From positions 496,001 through 560,000 of the forward strand of contig NZ_WQEG01000001.1 of assembly GCF_013033515.1 (NCBI RefSeq): a stretch of DNA of 64,000 bases. Reading direction: 5' to 3'. The DNA is from Ruegeria sp. HKCCA6707 (GTDB lineage Bacteria; Pseudomonadota; Alphaproteobacteria; Rhodobacterales; Rhodobacteraceae). The notes beneath the pieces are model-generated. The model was not told where the DNA came from and made no database searches. It worked only from the letters and a program-made list of their open reading frames with translations. The position numbers and the translations under genes were made by a program. Numbering within the stretch: position 1 is the first letter of the stretch; every line of letters begins with the position of its first letter. This document shows, in pieces, positions 45,227-53,876 of the stretch.

Positions 45227-45297
45227 GTCTGTTACCTCTGGTCTTGGCGGCGCGAACTCCTATATCACGGGGCCAAGGCAAATGACGAGGATCAACC

Positions 45298-46035
45298 ATG
45301 CCCAATCGCCGCATCTTTCGTCTGTCCGGCGCGGACACTGACAGTTTCCTGCAAGGTTTGATCACCAATGACATTGAGGGCCTGGCGGATGGGCTGGTCT
45401 ATGCGGCGCTGCTGACGCCTCAGGGCAAGTATCTGGCCGACTTCTTTCTGAAACGGGACGGAGACGCGGTTCTGCTGGACGTGGCCGATATCTTGGCGGA
45501 CGGGCTGCACAAGCGGCTGGCCATGTACAAGCTGCGCGCGGATGTAACGATCGAACCCTCGGGCTTGAACCTGCAACGCGGCACCGGTCCTGCACCAGCA
45601 GGTGCCCTGCCCGATCCAAGGCATAAAGACATGGGCTGGCGGGCCTATACCGAGGCCGACGAAGCCCATGACGGCACCGACTGGGATGCGATCCGGGTAC
45701 GCCATGGCATGCCCGAAACCGGCATCGAACTGACGCCGGACAGCTATATCCTTGAAACCGGCTTTGAAGACTTCAACGGCGTCGATTTCAAAAAGGGCTG
45801 CTATGTCGGGCAGGAAGTTACGGCCCGCATGAAGCACAAGACCGAGCTGCGCAAAGGGCTGCGCGTCGTGGAAATCTCGGGGGCTGCCCCAGCGGGCACT
45901 CAGATCACGACCGACGGCAAACCTGTTGGCACGCTGTTTACCCAATCCGGTGGTAAAGCGATTGCCTATCTGCGTTTCGACCGCGCCGGTGGAGAGATGC
46001 AGGCCGCAGACGCAACGCTGCGCCTGGTTGAGTGA
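45298..46035 (+). CDS. ygfZ: YgfZ/GcvT-like folate-binding iron-sulfur assembly protein
   Basis: This 245-residue tetrahydrofolate-binding protein of the YgfZ/IBA57 family takes part in iron-sulfur cluster assembly and repair. The conserved KGCYVGQEVTARMKHK motif with its Cys is present near residue 165-180, and the N-terminal LQGLITNDI and LLTPQGKYLADFF fit the GcvT-like fold. It is shorter than E. coli YgfZ, as usual in alphaproteobacteria. It stands after a short divergent gap from the glycosyltransferase gene. Confidence 0.92.
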   Translation: MPNRRIFRLSGADTDSFLQGLITNDIEGLADGLVYAALLTPQGKYLADFFLKRDGDAVLLDVADILADGLHKRLAMYKLRADVTIEPSGLNLQRGTGPAPAGALPDPRHKDMGWRAYTEADEAHDGTDWDAIRVRHGMPETGIELTPDSYILETGFEDFNGVDFKKGCYVGQEVTARMKHKTELRKGLRVVEISGAAPAGTQITTDGKPVGTLFTQSGGKAIAYLRFDRAGGEMQAADATLRLVE

Positions 46036-46121
46036 ACGCGGCCAACTAAGCCCCGGATAAGATTTGAATATGACCCTATGTGCTGTCAGACTGGGCAAAG
46101 TTCAGTAACGCGGGCGCAGAC

Positions 46122-47066
46122 ATGTTCAAACTCTATCGCGCGATCTGGCGGGCCAGCGCAGGACGGCAGATCATCCTGATCGTGCTGTCGATCGCAATCG
46201 CAGCCCTCGCCGCCGTTCCCTTGGAATTCCAGCGCGATATTGTGAACCATCTAACATCTGACGATGTCAGCGGTGACCGTCTATTGCTTCTGGGAAGCGG
46301 CATGATGGCCGTAATCCTGCTCAGCCTTGCCCTGAAATGGCTGCTGGGCTACCGCGCGGGAACGCTGGGTGAGGATTTGATCCGCATGATCCGACAGCGT
46401 TTGCTTGTGCGGGCGACGGATCTCACCGAATCTGGTGAGTCCTTTCGCAAGGGGACCATGACCACCGCCATTTCAGCCGAGGCGGAGGAGCTGGGTAAGT
46501 TTGCCGGTGGTGCCTTTTCTGATCCCGTGGTTCAGATCGGCACCCTGATCAGTGTCATAGGATATATCTCGTCGACCCAACCCGGCTTGGGCATGATCGC
46601 GTTTTCGATGATCGTGCCGCAGATCGTCATCGTATTGATATCGCAGCGGAAAGTGAATGTCTTCGTGGCAGAGCGCGTCCGTATTCTGCGGGGGGCGACA
46701 GACAAACTGACGACAGAGCAAATTGACCAGATTGCGACAGAGATTGACGCTCAATTCGACGAAATCTTCGAAACACGACGCAAGATGTTTCTGTGGAAGC
46801 TTTCCGCCAAATTCCTGCTAAGCGTCATCAACGGAGCGGGAACCGTAGGGATTCTGATGCTGGGCGGGTATCTGGTGCTGGACGGAAAGACCGATGTCGG
46901 AACGGTGGTTGCCGCCACCAGCGGGCTTACGCGTATTCAGGGACCGACGGCGTTTCTGATCGCGTTTTACAGGCAAGTCAGCGCAAACCGCATCAAATAC
47001 GAGCTGATGCTGGAACTGTTTGGCCCGAACCCGGAACGCTATCGCCGGATCGGGCACCATTCGTAG
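46122..47066 (+). CDS. ABC transporter transmembrane-domain protein without ATPase domain
   Basis: This 314-residue protein resembles the six-helix type I ABC exporter membrane domain (IILIVLSIAIAALAAVPLEFQRDIVNHL; FRKGTMTTAISAEAEELGKFAGG; TDVGTVVAATSGLTRIQGPTAFLIAFYRQVS). It stops where the nucleotide-binding domain should begin. No Walker motif follows in any frame before efp, which is convergent. So either it pairs with a separate ATPase or it has become a different membrane protein. The start may be GTG 46080 instead (14 more residues). Confidence 0.78.
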   Translation: MFKLYRAIWRASAGRQIILIVLSIAIAALAAVPLEFQRDIVNHLTSDDVSGDRLLLLGSGMMAVILLSLALKWLLGYRAGTLGEDLIRMIRQRLLVRATDLTESGESFRKGTMTTAISAEAEELGKFAGGAFSDPVVQIGTLISVIGYISSTQPGLGMIAFSMIVPQIVIVLISQRKVNVFVAERVRILRGATDKLTTEQIDQIATEIDAQFDEIFETRRKMFLWKLSAKFLLSVINGAGTVGILMLGGYLVLDGKTDVGTVVAATSGLTRIQGPTAFLIAFYRQVSANRIKYELMLELFGPNPERYRRIGHHS

Positions 47067-47117
47067 AAAAGACCGCCCCGGCCAAAGCCATGCGGTCTTG
47101 TCGGTAAGATATCCGGA

Positions 47118-47681
47118 TCAGGCGCGTTCCGAGTATTCCATGGTCTCGGTATTCACCACGATCATCTCATCCTGACCGATAAAGGGTGGCACCATAACCT
47201 TAACGCCATTGTCCAGCACAGCTGGTTTGAACGAGTTCGCAGCGGTCTGCCCTTTCACCACCGGCTCGGTCTCGACAATCTTGCAGGTTACTTTCTGAGG
47301 CAGCGTCGCGTTCAATGCTTCGCTTTCATAGAACTCCACCACAATGGTCATGCCATCCTGCAAAAACGGGCGGCGTTCCCCCAACAGATCGGCGGGCAGT
47401 TCGATCTGCTCATAGGTTTCGGAGTCCATGAACACCAACATGCCGTCGGATTCGTAGAGGAACTGCTGATCTTTCTGCTCCAGACGCACACGCTCAACCT
47501 TGTCCGCAGACCGGAACCGTTCGTTCAGCTTCGATCCATTGCGCAGGTTGCGCAGTTCGACCTGTGCAAAAGCGCCACCTTTTCCGGGCTTTACGTGATC
47601 AACTTTTACAGCAGCCCACAGCCCGTCATTATGCTCAAGCACATTGCCGGGGCGAATTTCGTTCCCATTTATCTTGGGCAT
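47118..47681 (-). CDS. efp: Elongation factor P
   Basis: This 187-residue translation factor relieves ribosome stalling at proline runs. Its three beta-barrel domains are full length. The site for modification is Lys34 in VKPGKGGAF, the type that EpmA (PoxA) lysylates; I did not see epmA in the window. The C-terminal [20 protein letters not shown] is typical. It is convergent with the ABC membrane-domain gene. Confidence 0.97.
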   Translation of the reverse strand: MPKINGNEIRPGNVLEHNDGLWAAVKVDHVKPGKGGAFAQVELRNLRNGSKLNERFRSADKVERVRLEQKDQQFLYESDGMLVFMDSETYEQIELPADLLGERRPFLQDGMTIVVEFYESEALNATLPQKVTCKIVETEPVVKGQTAANSFKPAVLDNGVKVMVPPFIGQDEMIVVNTETMEYSERA

Positions 47682-47900
47682 GACATAAATCCTTCACAAA
47701 CGGTTGATGCGTCAGTTGTCGTCCCTATATCTGGCGTGGCTACACCTGGCAAGACAACGAAACCTAGTGCTGCAGGTGCAGCAAGCCATGCAAATGACGC
47801 AACGTAGTTATGCAAATTAGGTGTATCCGAATCGCAACTAATCGGTCATAAGAACCGTCACGCCGAAAATTGCAAGAGCAAGAAAAACAAGGAAGACGAG

Positions 47901-48221
47901 ATGAGAGATTTCGTTGACGGCACTGCCTTTAACAACGAGCAAGGCAATCGTGCACGCAAACTTTTCGCGGCTGTTGTGTTGGCCGCACTGGACGACGCTA
48001 TTGCGGATGACAAAAAATATGGCAATGGCCCGGAACAAATCGCCCGCTGGGCACGCTCGCGCGATGGGCGCGAAGTACTGTCTTGCGCGGGTATCGACCC
48101 CAATGAGCGGGTTGTCAGCGGACTGATGGAGTTCGTTGGCCGTGGTGTGCGCACATCTGTTGCGCTGTCGCGTGAAGAAAGCGAGCGTCGGAACGCCGCA
48201 CAGCAGGCCGAAGCCGCCTGA
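47901..48221 (+). CDS. DUF6280-type small conserved protein
   Basis: This 106-residue helical, charged protein has MRDFVDGTAFNNEQGNRARKLFAAVVLAALDDAIADD and a second part DPNERVVSGLMEFVGRGVRTSVALSREE. I recognise it as the DUF6280 family, common in Rhodobacterales and of unknown role. There is one Cys and no membrane segment. It stands alone with its own terminator. Confidence 0.78.
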   Translation: MRDFVDGTAFNNEQGNRARKLFAAVVLAALDDAIADDKKYGNGPEQIARWARSRDGREVLSCAGIDPNERVVSGLMEFVGRGVRTSVALSREESERRNAAQQAEAA

Positions 48222-48241
48222 TCACCGTCTCAAACGGACGA

Positions 48242-48274
48242 AAAAACGCGCCCCTGTCATCGGGGTGCGTTTTT
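48242..48274. terminator. Bidirectional terminator
   Basis: AAAAACGCGCCCC and GGGGTGCGTTTTT form a 13-position stem with one mismatch around a short loop. A+T-rich arms serve both strands. It lies 20 bases after the DUF6280 stop and 9 bases before the convergent membrane-protein stop at 48283. Confidence 0.88.
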
Positions 48275-48282
48275 CTTTGGGC

Positions 48283-48852
48283 TCAGAAAAACAAAAGCCA
48301 TTGCCGTGCAACCCACAACTCGGCCAATAGAAGCGCGCCAAAAAACAGTTTGGCGCCAGGTGTCAGGCCGCGCAGCCACAACGCCCCATAAGCCGCCATG
48401 CAGGCGAGCGCCAAAACCGGTGCCACCCAGAACGCGTGATGACTACTGTCCCAATAACTGACAGGGCTGTGAAACACCCAACCGCTGAACGGCCAGAACT
48501 GCGGGCGACCGTCGCCGGCATGCAGCACAAAGTCAGTGAGCAGGTGCAATAGCCCAGCGCCTGCCCCCAGCACCACCAGACGCCAACCGCGCCAGATCCC
48601 GATCAGCAGGGCCAGCCCCCACAGCAGAAACGAATTGTCGATGGCAAACACGGTTTGCCAGGCGGTTGAGAAATAGAGCTCTCGGAACACAACCTGCGGC
48701 GGGATCGCCAGCACATGCAGCGAAATCCCCGCCATCAGGTAAAGCGAAAGATCAGGCAGCAACGATCCGATCAATACAGCGGCCAGCACGCGCCCTTTCG
48801 CTGGGCGGGCAAAGACAGCGGCCCCAATCAAAAGATGCGCAGGCGTGTTCAA
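48283..48852 (-). CDS. Integral membrane protein resembling YdjM/COG1988 metal-dependent hydrolases
   Basis: This 189-residue protein has about five membrane segments, with [12 protein letters not shown] at the start, [10 protein letters not shown] in the second helix and [14 protein letters not shown] in the middle. The conserved His/Asp at these places resemble YdjM-like proteins, which are predicted membrane hydrolases. The start is a TTG at 48852 with AAAGGA upstream; another TTG at 48876 is in frame. It is divergent from cobQ. The function is unproven. Confidence 0.7.
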   Translation of the reverse strand: MNTPAHLLIGAAVFARPAKGRVLAAVLIGSLLPDLSLYLMAGISLHVLAIPPQVVFRELYFSTAWQTVFAIDNSFLLWGLALLIGIWRGWRLVVLGAGAGLLHLLTDFVLHAGDGRPQFWPFSGWVFHSPVSYWDSSHHAFWVAPVLALACMAAYGALWLRGLTPGAKLFFGALLLAELWVARQWLLFF

Positions 48853-48912
48853 CTTGTGCTTTTCCTTTGCCTGCAAATCAGGTCATCTGACCGCCAACAT
48901 AGGAGACAAGCC

Positions 48913-50370
48913 ATGGCGCGGTCCATCATGATTCAGGGCACCGGCAGCAATGTCGGCAAATCGGTTCTTGTGGCCGGTCTGGCCCGCGTCTTTACCCGGC
49001 GTGGCTTGCGGGTCGCACCGTTCAAGCCACAGAACATGTCGAACAACGCTGCCGTGGCCGACAGCGGTGGCGAAATTGGGCGCGCACAGGCGCTACAGGC
49101 CCGTGCCGCGCGCCGGGCGAGCCACACGGACATGAACCCTATTTTGCTAAAGCCCGAGACCGATACAGGTGCGCAGATCATTGTGCAGGGACAAAGGGCT
49201 GGGAAGATGAAGGCCGGGGACTACCGCAAAGACAAATCCAAACTTCTGAACGCAGCTTTAGAAAGCTTTCACCGGCTTTGCGCGGATACCGATCTGGTTC
49301 TGGTCGAAGGCGCTGGCAGCCCGGCAGAGACCAATCTGCGTCAAGGAGACATCGCCAATATGGGCTTTGCCTGCGCAGCCAATGTTCCGGTTGTTCTCGT
49401 GGGTGACATTCATCGCGGTGGAGTAATTGCGCAGATCGTTGGCACTCAGGCGGTGCTCGACCCAGCTGATCTGGCGATGATCCGGGGCTTTGCTGTCAAT
49501 CGCTTCAAGGGTGATGTGTCTTTGTTCGACGATGGCCGCGACGATATTGCCGCGCGCACCGGCTGGCCCTGCATTGGCGTCGTGCCCTGGTTCCACGATG
49601 CATGGAAGCTGCCCGCCGAAGACATGATGGATGTCCGGTCAACAGCAGGTGGCGCCTGCAAGGTCGTTGTGCCTCAGCTAGAGCGGATGGCGAATTTCGA
49701 TGACCTCGATCCGCTCTCGGCTGAACCCGGTGTCACGGTCGAGATTGTACCCGCCGGTCGCGCCCTGCCCGGAGATGCCGATCTGGTGCTATTGCCCGGC
49801 AGCAAGTCGACGATCGGCGATCTGACCTATTTCCGTGCGCAAGGCTGGGATATCGATCTGTTGGCCCATGTCCGCCGTGGCGGTCATGTCCTGGGCCTTT
49901 GCGGTGGCTATCAGATGTTGGGCCGCTCGATCGATGATCCAGACGGCGTGGATGGCCGCCCTGGCAAAGTTGAGGGGCTTGGTTTTCTCGACGTGGAAAC
50001 AGTCATGGCGGGCAGCAAGCAGGTAAAGCTGACACAGGCGACAGCCCTGCCCGGCCATGAGCCCGTCAGCGGGTACGAGATCCATATGGGTCGCACAGTT
50101 GGCCCGGATTGCGTGCGCGCCTGGTTGGACATTGATGGCCGCCCCGAAGGCGCCAGCAGCGCCAATGGCCGCGTGCGCGGCAGTTATCTGCACGGGATCT
50201 TTTCATCGGATCCATTTCGCGCCAGTTATCTGTCGCGGCTGGGCGTCACCTCGGATATCGCTTACGAAGACGGCGTCGAGGATACGCTCGACGCCTTGGC
50301 CGACCATCTGGAACAGCACATGGATCTGGATCAACTTCTGGCGCTGGCGCAACACCCCAACAAAGGGTGA
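48913..50370 (+). CDS. cobQ: Cobyric acid synthase
   Basis: This 485-residue enzyme amidates four side chains of adenosylcobyrinic acid a,c-diamide with glutamine. It has the P-loop-like [26 protein letters not shown], the amidotransferase nucleophile in GLCGGYQML and the HG at the end (SYLHGIF). It is separate from the main cobalamin operon at 57-64 kb, and no riboswitch is visible in the short 60-base upstream gap. The ATG at 48913 has AGGAGA upstream; longer frames overlap the divergent gene. Confidence 0.96.
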   Translation: MARSIMIQGTGSNVGKSVLVAGLARVFTRRGLRVAPFKPQNMSNNAAVADSGGEIGRAQALQARAARRASHTDMNPILLKPETDTGAQIIVQGQRAGKMKAGDYRKDKSKLLNAALESFHRLCADTDLVLVEGAGSPAETNLRQGDIANMGFACAANVPVVLVGDIHRGGVIAQIVGTQAVLDPADLAMIRGFAVNRFKGDVSLFDDGRDDIAARTGWPCIGVVPWFHDAWKLPAEDMMDVRSTAGGACKVVVPQLERMANFDDLDPLSAEPGVTVEIVPAGRALPGDADLVLLPGSKSTIGDLTYFRAQGWDIDLLAHVRRGGHVLGLCGGYQMLGRSIDDPDGVDGRPGKVEGLGFLDVETVMAGSKQVKLTQATALPGHEPVSGYEIHMGRTVGPDCVRAWLDIDGRPEGASSANGRVRGSYLHGIFSSDPFRASYLSRLGVTSDIAYEDGVEDTLDALADHLEQHMDLDQLLALAQHPNKG

Positions 50371-50373
50371 TCG

Positions 50374-51156
50374 TCAATCAACCTTTTCGGCGATCAAGGC
50401 ACGCGCAATCTCGCGCCGGACCATTTTGCGCAGATTGCGCGACACGCGTTCACCCAACTCGCCCTGCAATTCTTCACGCACGATCTGAGCGATCAGCTCT
50501 TGCAATGCCGTTTCGTCCAGACCTTCGGGCAGAAGTGCTTTCCTGTCGCTCGGCGCGGCTACATCAGTGGTGTTTTTTCGGGCGCGGATGAAAATCGCAG
50601 CACCATCGTCGTCGACTGTCTCATCCGCTTCGGCAGGCCAGTCCACCGCGCGCGTGCGCGTCCCGGAATAGGCGTCGTTGCTTTCACCGTCAGGTTCCCA
50701 TTGATCTTCGGTACGCGCAATTGCCGCTTCCAGCGCTTCAATCTTGGCACTCAGGCTGCCAGCCAAGTCGCGACCAGAACCATTTGCAGTTTCGCTCTGA
50801 ACCGGGTCGGCAGACCCGTCAACCGCACAATTCCTGCGCTCAAGCGGTGCAGGGCCAACCGCATCTCGCGCGCGCAATCGAATCGGACCAGTATCTTCAG
50901 AACCGGGTTTGCGAGCGGCGATTTCCCGGCTTTCGTCCAACTGTCGCACCAACTGAAGAGGCGAGTCGCGCTCGACGTCCGCACCGGCATCTTCTCCGAC
51001 GCGCAGCTCTTCGGTCAGAACCAGCCGCCCTGGCTTGGCTGGCTGCGCCGTTGGGATAAAAAGAAACTCTGGCTCGTCCCGCACTTCTTCGCTCACCAAT
51101 CGTTTGATCGAAGAAAGCACATCCTCACCGCCTGCTTTGACGACACTATCCGACAT
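50374..51156 (-). CDS. PopZ-like (DUF2497-type) acidic polar-organiser candidate
   Basis: This 260-residue protein has an N-terminal helix EDVLSSIKRLVSEE, a long acidic and proline/charged linker (about 30-205) and C-terminal helices LQELIAQIVREELQGELGERVSRNLRKMVRREIARAL. That is the architecture of PopZ-like proteins, with the short N-terminal helix that recruits partners and the C-terminal oligomerisation helices. Sequence identity to PopZ cannot be judged here. It is convergent with cobQ, 3 bases apart, and lies before tolC on the minus strand order. The function is inferred from architecture only. Confidence 0.6.
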   Translation of the reverse strand: MSDSVVKAGGEDVLSSIKRLVSEEVRDEPEFLFIPTAQPAKPGRLVLTEELRVGEDAGADVERDSPLQLVRQLDESREIAARKPGSEDTGPIRLRARDAVGPAPLERRNCAVDGSADPVQSETANGSGRDLAGSLSAKIEALEAAIARTEDQWEPDGESNDAYSGTRTRAVDWPAEADETVDDDGAAIFIRARKNTTDVAAPSDRKALLPEGLDETALQELIAQIVREELQGELGERVSRNLRKMVRREIARALIAEKVD

Positions 51157-51231
51157 TCTTCTCTACCGCTCTACCTGTGCGAGCGAGTGTAGCCAATCCG
51201 CCCTCGCCCCACAACAGGTAGTATTGCGGCA

Positions 51232-52650
51232 CTAGTCGCGCCGCAAGGCTTTCAGCACACGATCGAGGTCTCGGCTCTGTTTGCTCACCGCTGATGGCGC
51301 TTTTTTAACCAGATTGTAGTACAGGGTCGGATCGTAAATCTGCACTGCCAAACCAAGACGTTCTGCGGTCAAAAGCCCCTGCGCCTGCAGCAATTGATAA
51401 GCCGCCAAAGACCGCTCGGTACGAGAGGCGATTTCCGCCAATTGAGCGTCAAGGAGGTCTTGCTGAGCGGCCAATACGTCAAGCGTGGTACGCGCACCCA
51501 GCGTCGCTTCTTCGCGAATCCCATCGAATGCCACCTGAGACGCACGCACCCGTTCGGTCGACGCGCGCAGGCTGGCTGTGGCGGTCTCGAAGCGCACATA
51601 TGCGTCTGTGACGCCCTGAGTGATATCTTTTTCCACGTTCAGCAAGTTCGCCCGAGACGCATCGCGCGTGGCCATGGCCCGACGAACAGCCGCAGCAAGC
51701 CCGCCACCCTGATAGATCGGTTGGGTCAGGTTCAGCGAGACCGAACCTGCGTTGCTATAATCATCGTCGTCAAAGCTTTCGGTCACACCCGCGCTTGCAT
51801 TCAGGCTGACATTAGGTCCGAGGTTTGCGCGCTGTTGTTCAACCAACAGATCAAACGCACGCACCTGGTGCTGCGCCGACTGGATCGCAGGGTGATTGCG
51901 ACGTGCCAAGCCCTGAGCCTCAGACAGACTGCTGGGCAGGTTTGGAAGCCTTGGCTGCCCGCTTGTCTTGCCCGGTTGTTTGCCGACGGCATTAACATAC
52001 TCTGCCTGTGCTGTTTCCAGATCACCGCGCGCATCGGCAAGATCGGCCCGCGAACTGGCCAATTGCGCCTCAGACAGCGCAACGTCCGTTCGGGTCACCT
52101 CGCCAACCTCAAACCGGTCCTGAGACGCACGAAGCTCTTCGCTGGACAGATCGACGTTGTTCTGGCGGATGCCGACGGTTTCTTCCTGCAGCAACACGCT
52201 CAGATACGCAGTCGCCGCCCGGAATAGAATTTGCTGCTCGACATCCAACAATGTTTGCCGCGTCGCCAACACAGTTTCCTGGGCCGATTGCTTGCCAAAC
52301 AAGGTCGCGCCACCGTCATAAAGCAATTGGCTAAAAGTCAGCCCGGTGAAAAAATCCGTTGGTTGACTAGAGGTTACGAAATTGTTGGTCCGTGCGCGAT
52401 TGAAATCCTGCGAGATTTCGACCGTCCAGTTCACAATCGGACGCAATGCAGACAGAGCAATTGCAACGTCTTCATCTTCAACCCGCAAAAGCGCTCTGTT
52501 TTGTTCTAATAGACCACTGGTGTTGTAAGCACCGATAAATGCATCGGTCAGGTTATCCGCCCAAGCCATACGCACCGGAAGGCTAGAAACTGCGATACCC
52601 GCGGTCAAAGCCAGCGCGTGCGCCAACTTTCTTGTTAGGGTCCCACCCAT
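51232..52650 (-). CDS. tolC: TolC-family outer membrane efflux protein
   Basis: This is a 472-residue outer membrane protein with a signal peptide (about 1-31, ending VRMAWA). Two repeated halves of long coiled helices fit TolC (ALRPIVNWTVEISQDFNR, DLSSEELRASQDRFEVGEVTRTDVALSEAQLA, and a matching second half RVRASQVAFDGIREEATLGARTTLDVLAAQQDLLDAQ). It forms the trimeric exit duct for tripartite efflux and type I secretion. It follows the pcm-like gene on the same strand by 96 bases, an arrangement common in alphaproteobacteria. No inner membrane partner lies here. Confidence 0.94.
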   Translation of the reverse strand: MGGTLTRKLAHALALTAGIAVSSLPVRMAWADNLTDAFIGAYNTSGLLEQNRALLRVEDEDVAIALSALRPIVNWTVEISQDFNRARTNNFVTSSQPTDFFTGLTFSQLLYDGGATLFGKQSAQETVLATRQTLLDVEQQILFRAATAYLSVLLQEETVGIRQNNVDLSSEELRASQDRFEVGEVTRTDVALSEAQLASSRADLADARGDLETAQAEYVNAVGKQPGKTSGQPRLPNLPSSLSEAQGLARRNHPAIQSAQHQVRAFDLLVEQQRANLGPNVSLNASAGVTESFDDDDYSNAGSVSLNLTQPIYQGGGLAAAVRRAMATRDASRANLLNVEKDITQGVTDAYVRFETATASLRASTERVRASQVAFDGIREEATLGARTTLDVLAAQQDLLDAQLAEIASRTERSLAAYQLLQAQGLLTAERLGLAVQIYDPTLYYNLVKKAPSAVSKQSRDLDRVLKALRRD

Positions 52651-52746
52651 CTCCGATTCCTCTCGAATTCAAAAAAACACTGCCTCGACCGCAATTTGCG
52701 CCTTTGAATTGAACTAATCAAGGCAGTCAAAAACTTTGAATCTGGA

Positions 52747-53400
52747 CTATAGCGAAAATGCACACTCTTGGGTGAACCCGGGCAAAACCGGCGCGCTGGC
52801 GTTAAACGCAAATCGCCAATTGACTTGCCCGTCGATCTTGTGACCAACGCGCACAGTACCAAGGTCGCCTTCCATGAAAACGCAAGCAATCCGGCCTTGG
52901 TCCTTTAGCTGATCCAACAGCGCCTCGGGCACTCGTTCGACCCCGCCTTGAACAAGGATCACGTCATACGGTCCATGCTCTGCCGCACCTTGTTCCAAAG
53001 GTCCGATATGGACAATCGCGTTATCTTCACCCGTTTCCATCAACACGGTCTGCGCCTCAGAAGCCATGGCTTCATCTGCTTCGACGCCAACAACAAGCTG
53101 CGCCATGCGTGCGGCCACCGCCGTGGAATACCCATAGCACGAGCCAACATCCAACACCGCTTCGTCATTGGAAATATTCAATGCATCCAGCATCTTTGCC
53201 AGTGTTCGCGGTTCCAGCAGGCATCGCCCCTGCCCCAGATCGGTCAGGTCTCCGACATAAGCTGCCTCACGCAGCGCATCGGGCACAAATTTCTCACGCT
53301 CGACGCTCAGCATGGCATCGATGATGGGGAATTTCGTGACATCGGACGGACGAATCTGGGTGTCGACCATTGTCAGGCGTCGGGCTGCGAAATCTGTCAT
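52747..53400 (-). CDS. Protein-L-isoaspartate O-methyltransferase family protein
   Basis: This 217-residue SAM-dependent methyltransferase of the PCMT family would repair isoaspartyl residues. It has MVDTQIRPSDVT, AYVGDLTDLGQGRCLLEPRTLAKML, the SAM loop LDVGSCYGYST and VEADEAM. The usual PIMT motif GSGxGY is replaced by GSCYGY, so activity may differ. It stands upstream of tolC on the same strand and probably shares its transcript. Confidence 0.85.
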   Translation of the reverse strand: MTDFAARRLTMVDTQIRPSDVTKFPIIDAMLSVEREKFVPDALREAAYVGDLTDLGQGRCLLEPRTLAKMLDALNISNDEAVLDVGSCYGYSTAVAARMAQLVVGVEADEAMASEAQTVLMETGEDNAIVHIGPLEQGAAEHGPYDVILVQGGVERVPEALLDQLKDQGRIACVFMEGDLGTVRVGHKIDGQVNWRFAFNASAPVLPGFTQECAFSL

Positions 53401-53622
53401 GGGATCGGTCTTTCTGTTTCCCTTGTTTTCGCGCTTTTGCCATATCCACAGCGCTGCGGCAACGGGCCACGACCACCAAAGCGGTGGTCAAGCAAAATCC
53501 AGGGCCATGAACCCCGATTTCACTGCAACCGAATGGTTTTGCCCTCAAAGCTCTGGACGTTCCCACGGAAAGCTGCTAGAACGCCCACCACACCACAGCA
53601 AGTGATTGATTTCATTTACAAA

Positions 53623-53696
53623 GGCGAGTTGGCGGAGTGGTGACGCAGCGGATTGCAAATCCGTGTACACCGGTTCGATTCCGGTACTCGCCTCCA
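53623..53696 (+). tRNA. tRNA-Cys (GCA)
   Basis: A 74-base cloverleaf is present. The acceptor stem is GGCGAGT with ACTCGCC, the discriminator base is T, and CCA is encoded. The anticodon arm has the loop TTGCAAA with anticodon GCA (53655-53657), and the T arm is CCGGTTCGATTCCGG. It is clear of coding genes, although several short frames cross it. Confidence 0.96.
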
Positions 53697-53876
53697 CATA
53701 CTGCCGTTTCACCCACAGCCTCCGCTTAGCTTTGATTTCCAAAGCTGTTGATTTGACCGGTTCGTTCTCATTCTGCCCTTCGCCCAAAGGCCAAAACGCT
53801 GCGGTGCGTCATGACCTGGGCTGCAGGTTGATGGCTTGCGTGCGGTGTTGGCACGTTCTGTGAGAGGTCAATTCGC

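Noticed and set aside
53623..53876. tRNA-Cys as an attachment site for an integrated element
   Set aside because: I found no integrase and no second copy of the tRNA 3' end in the window.
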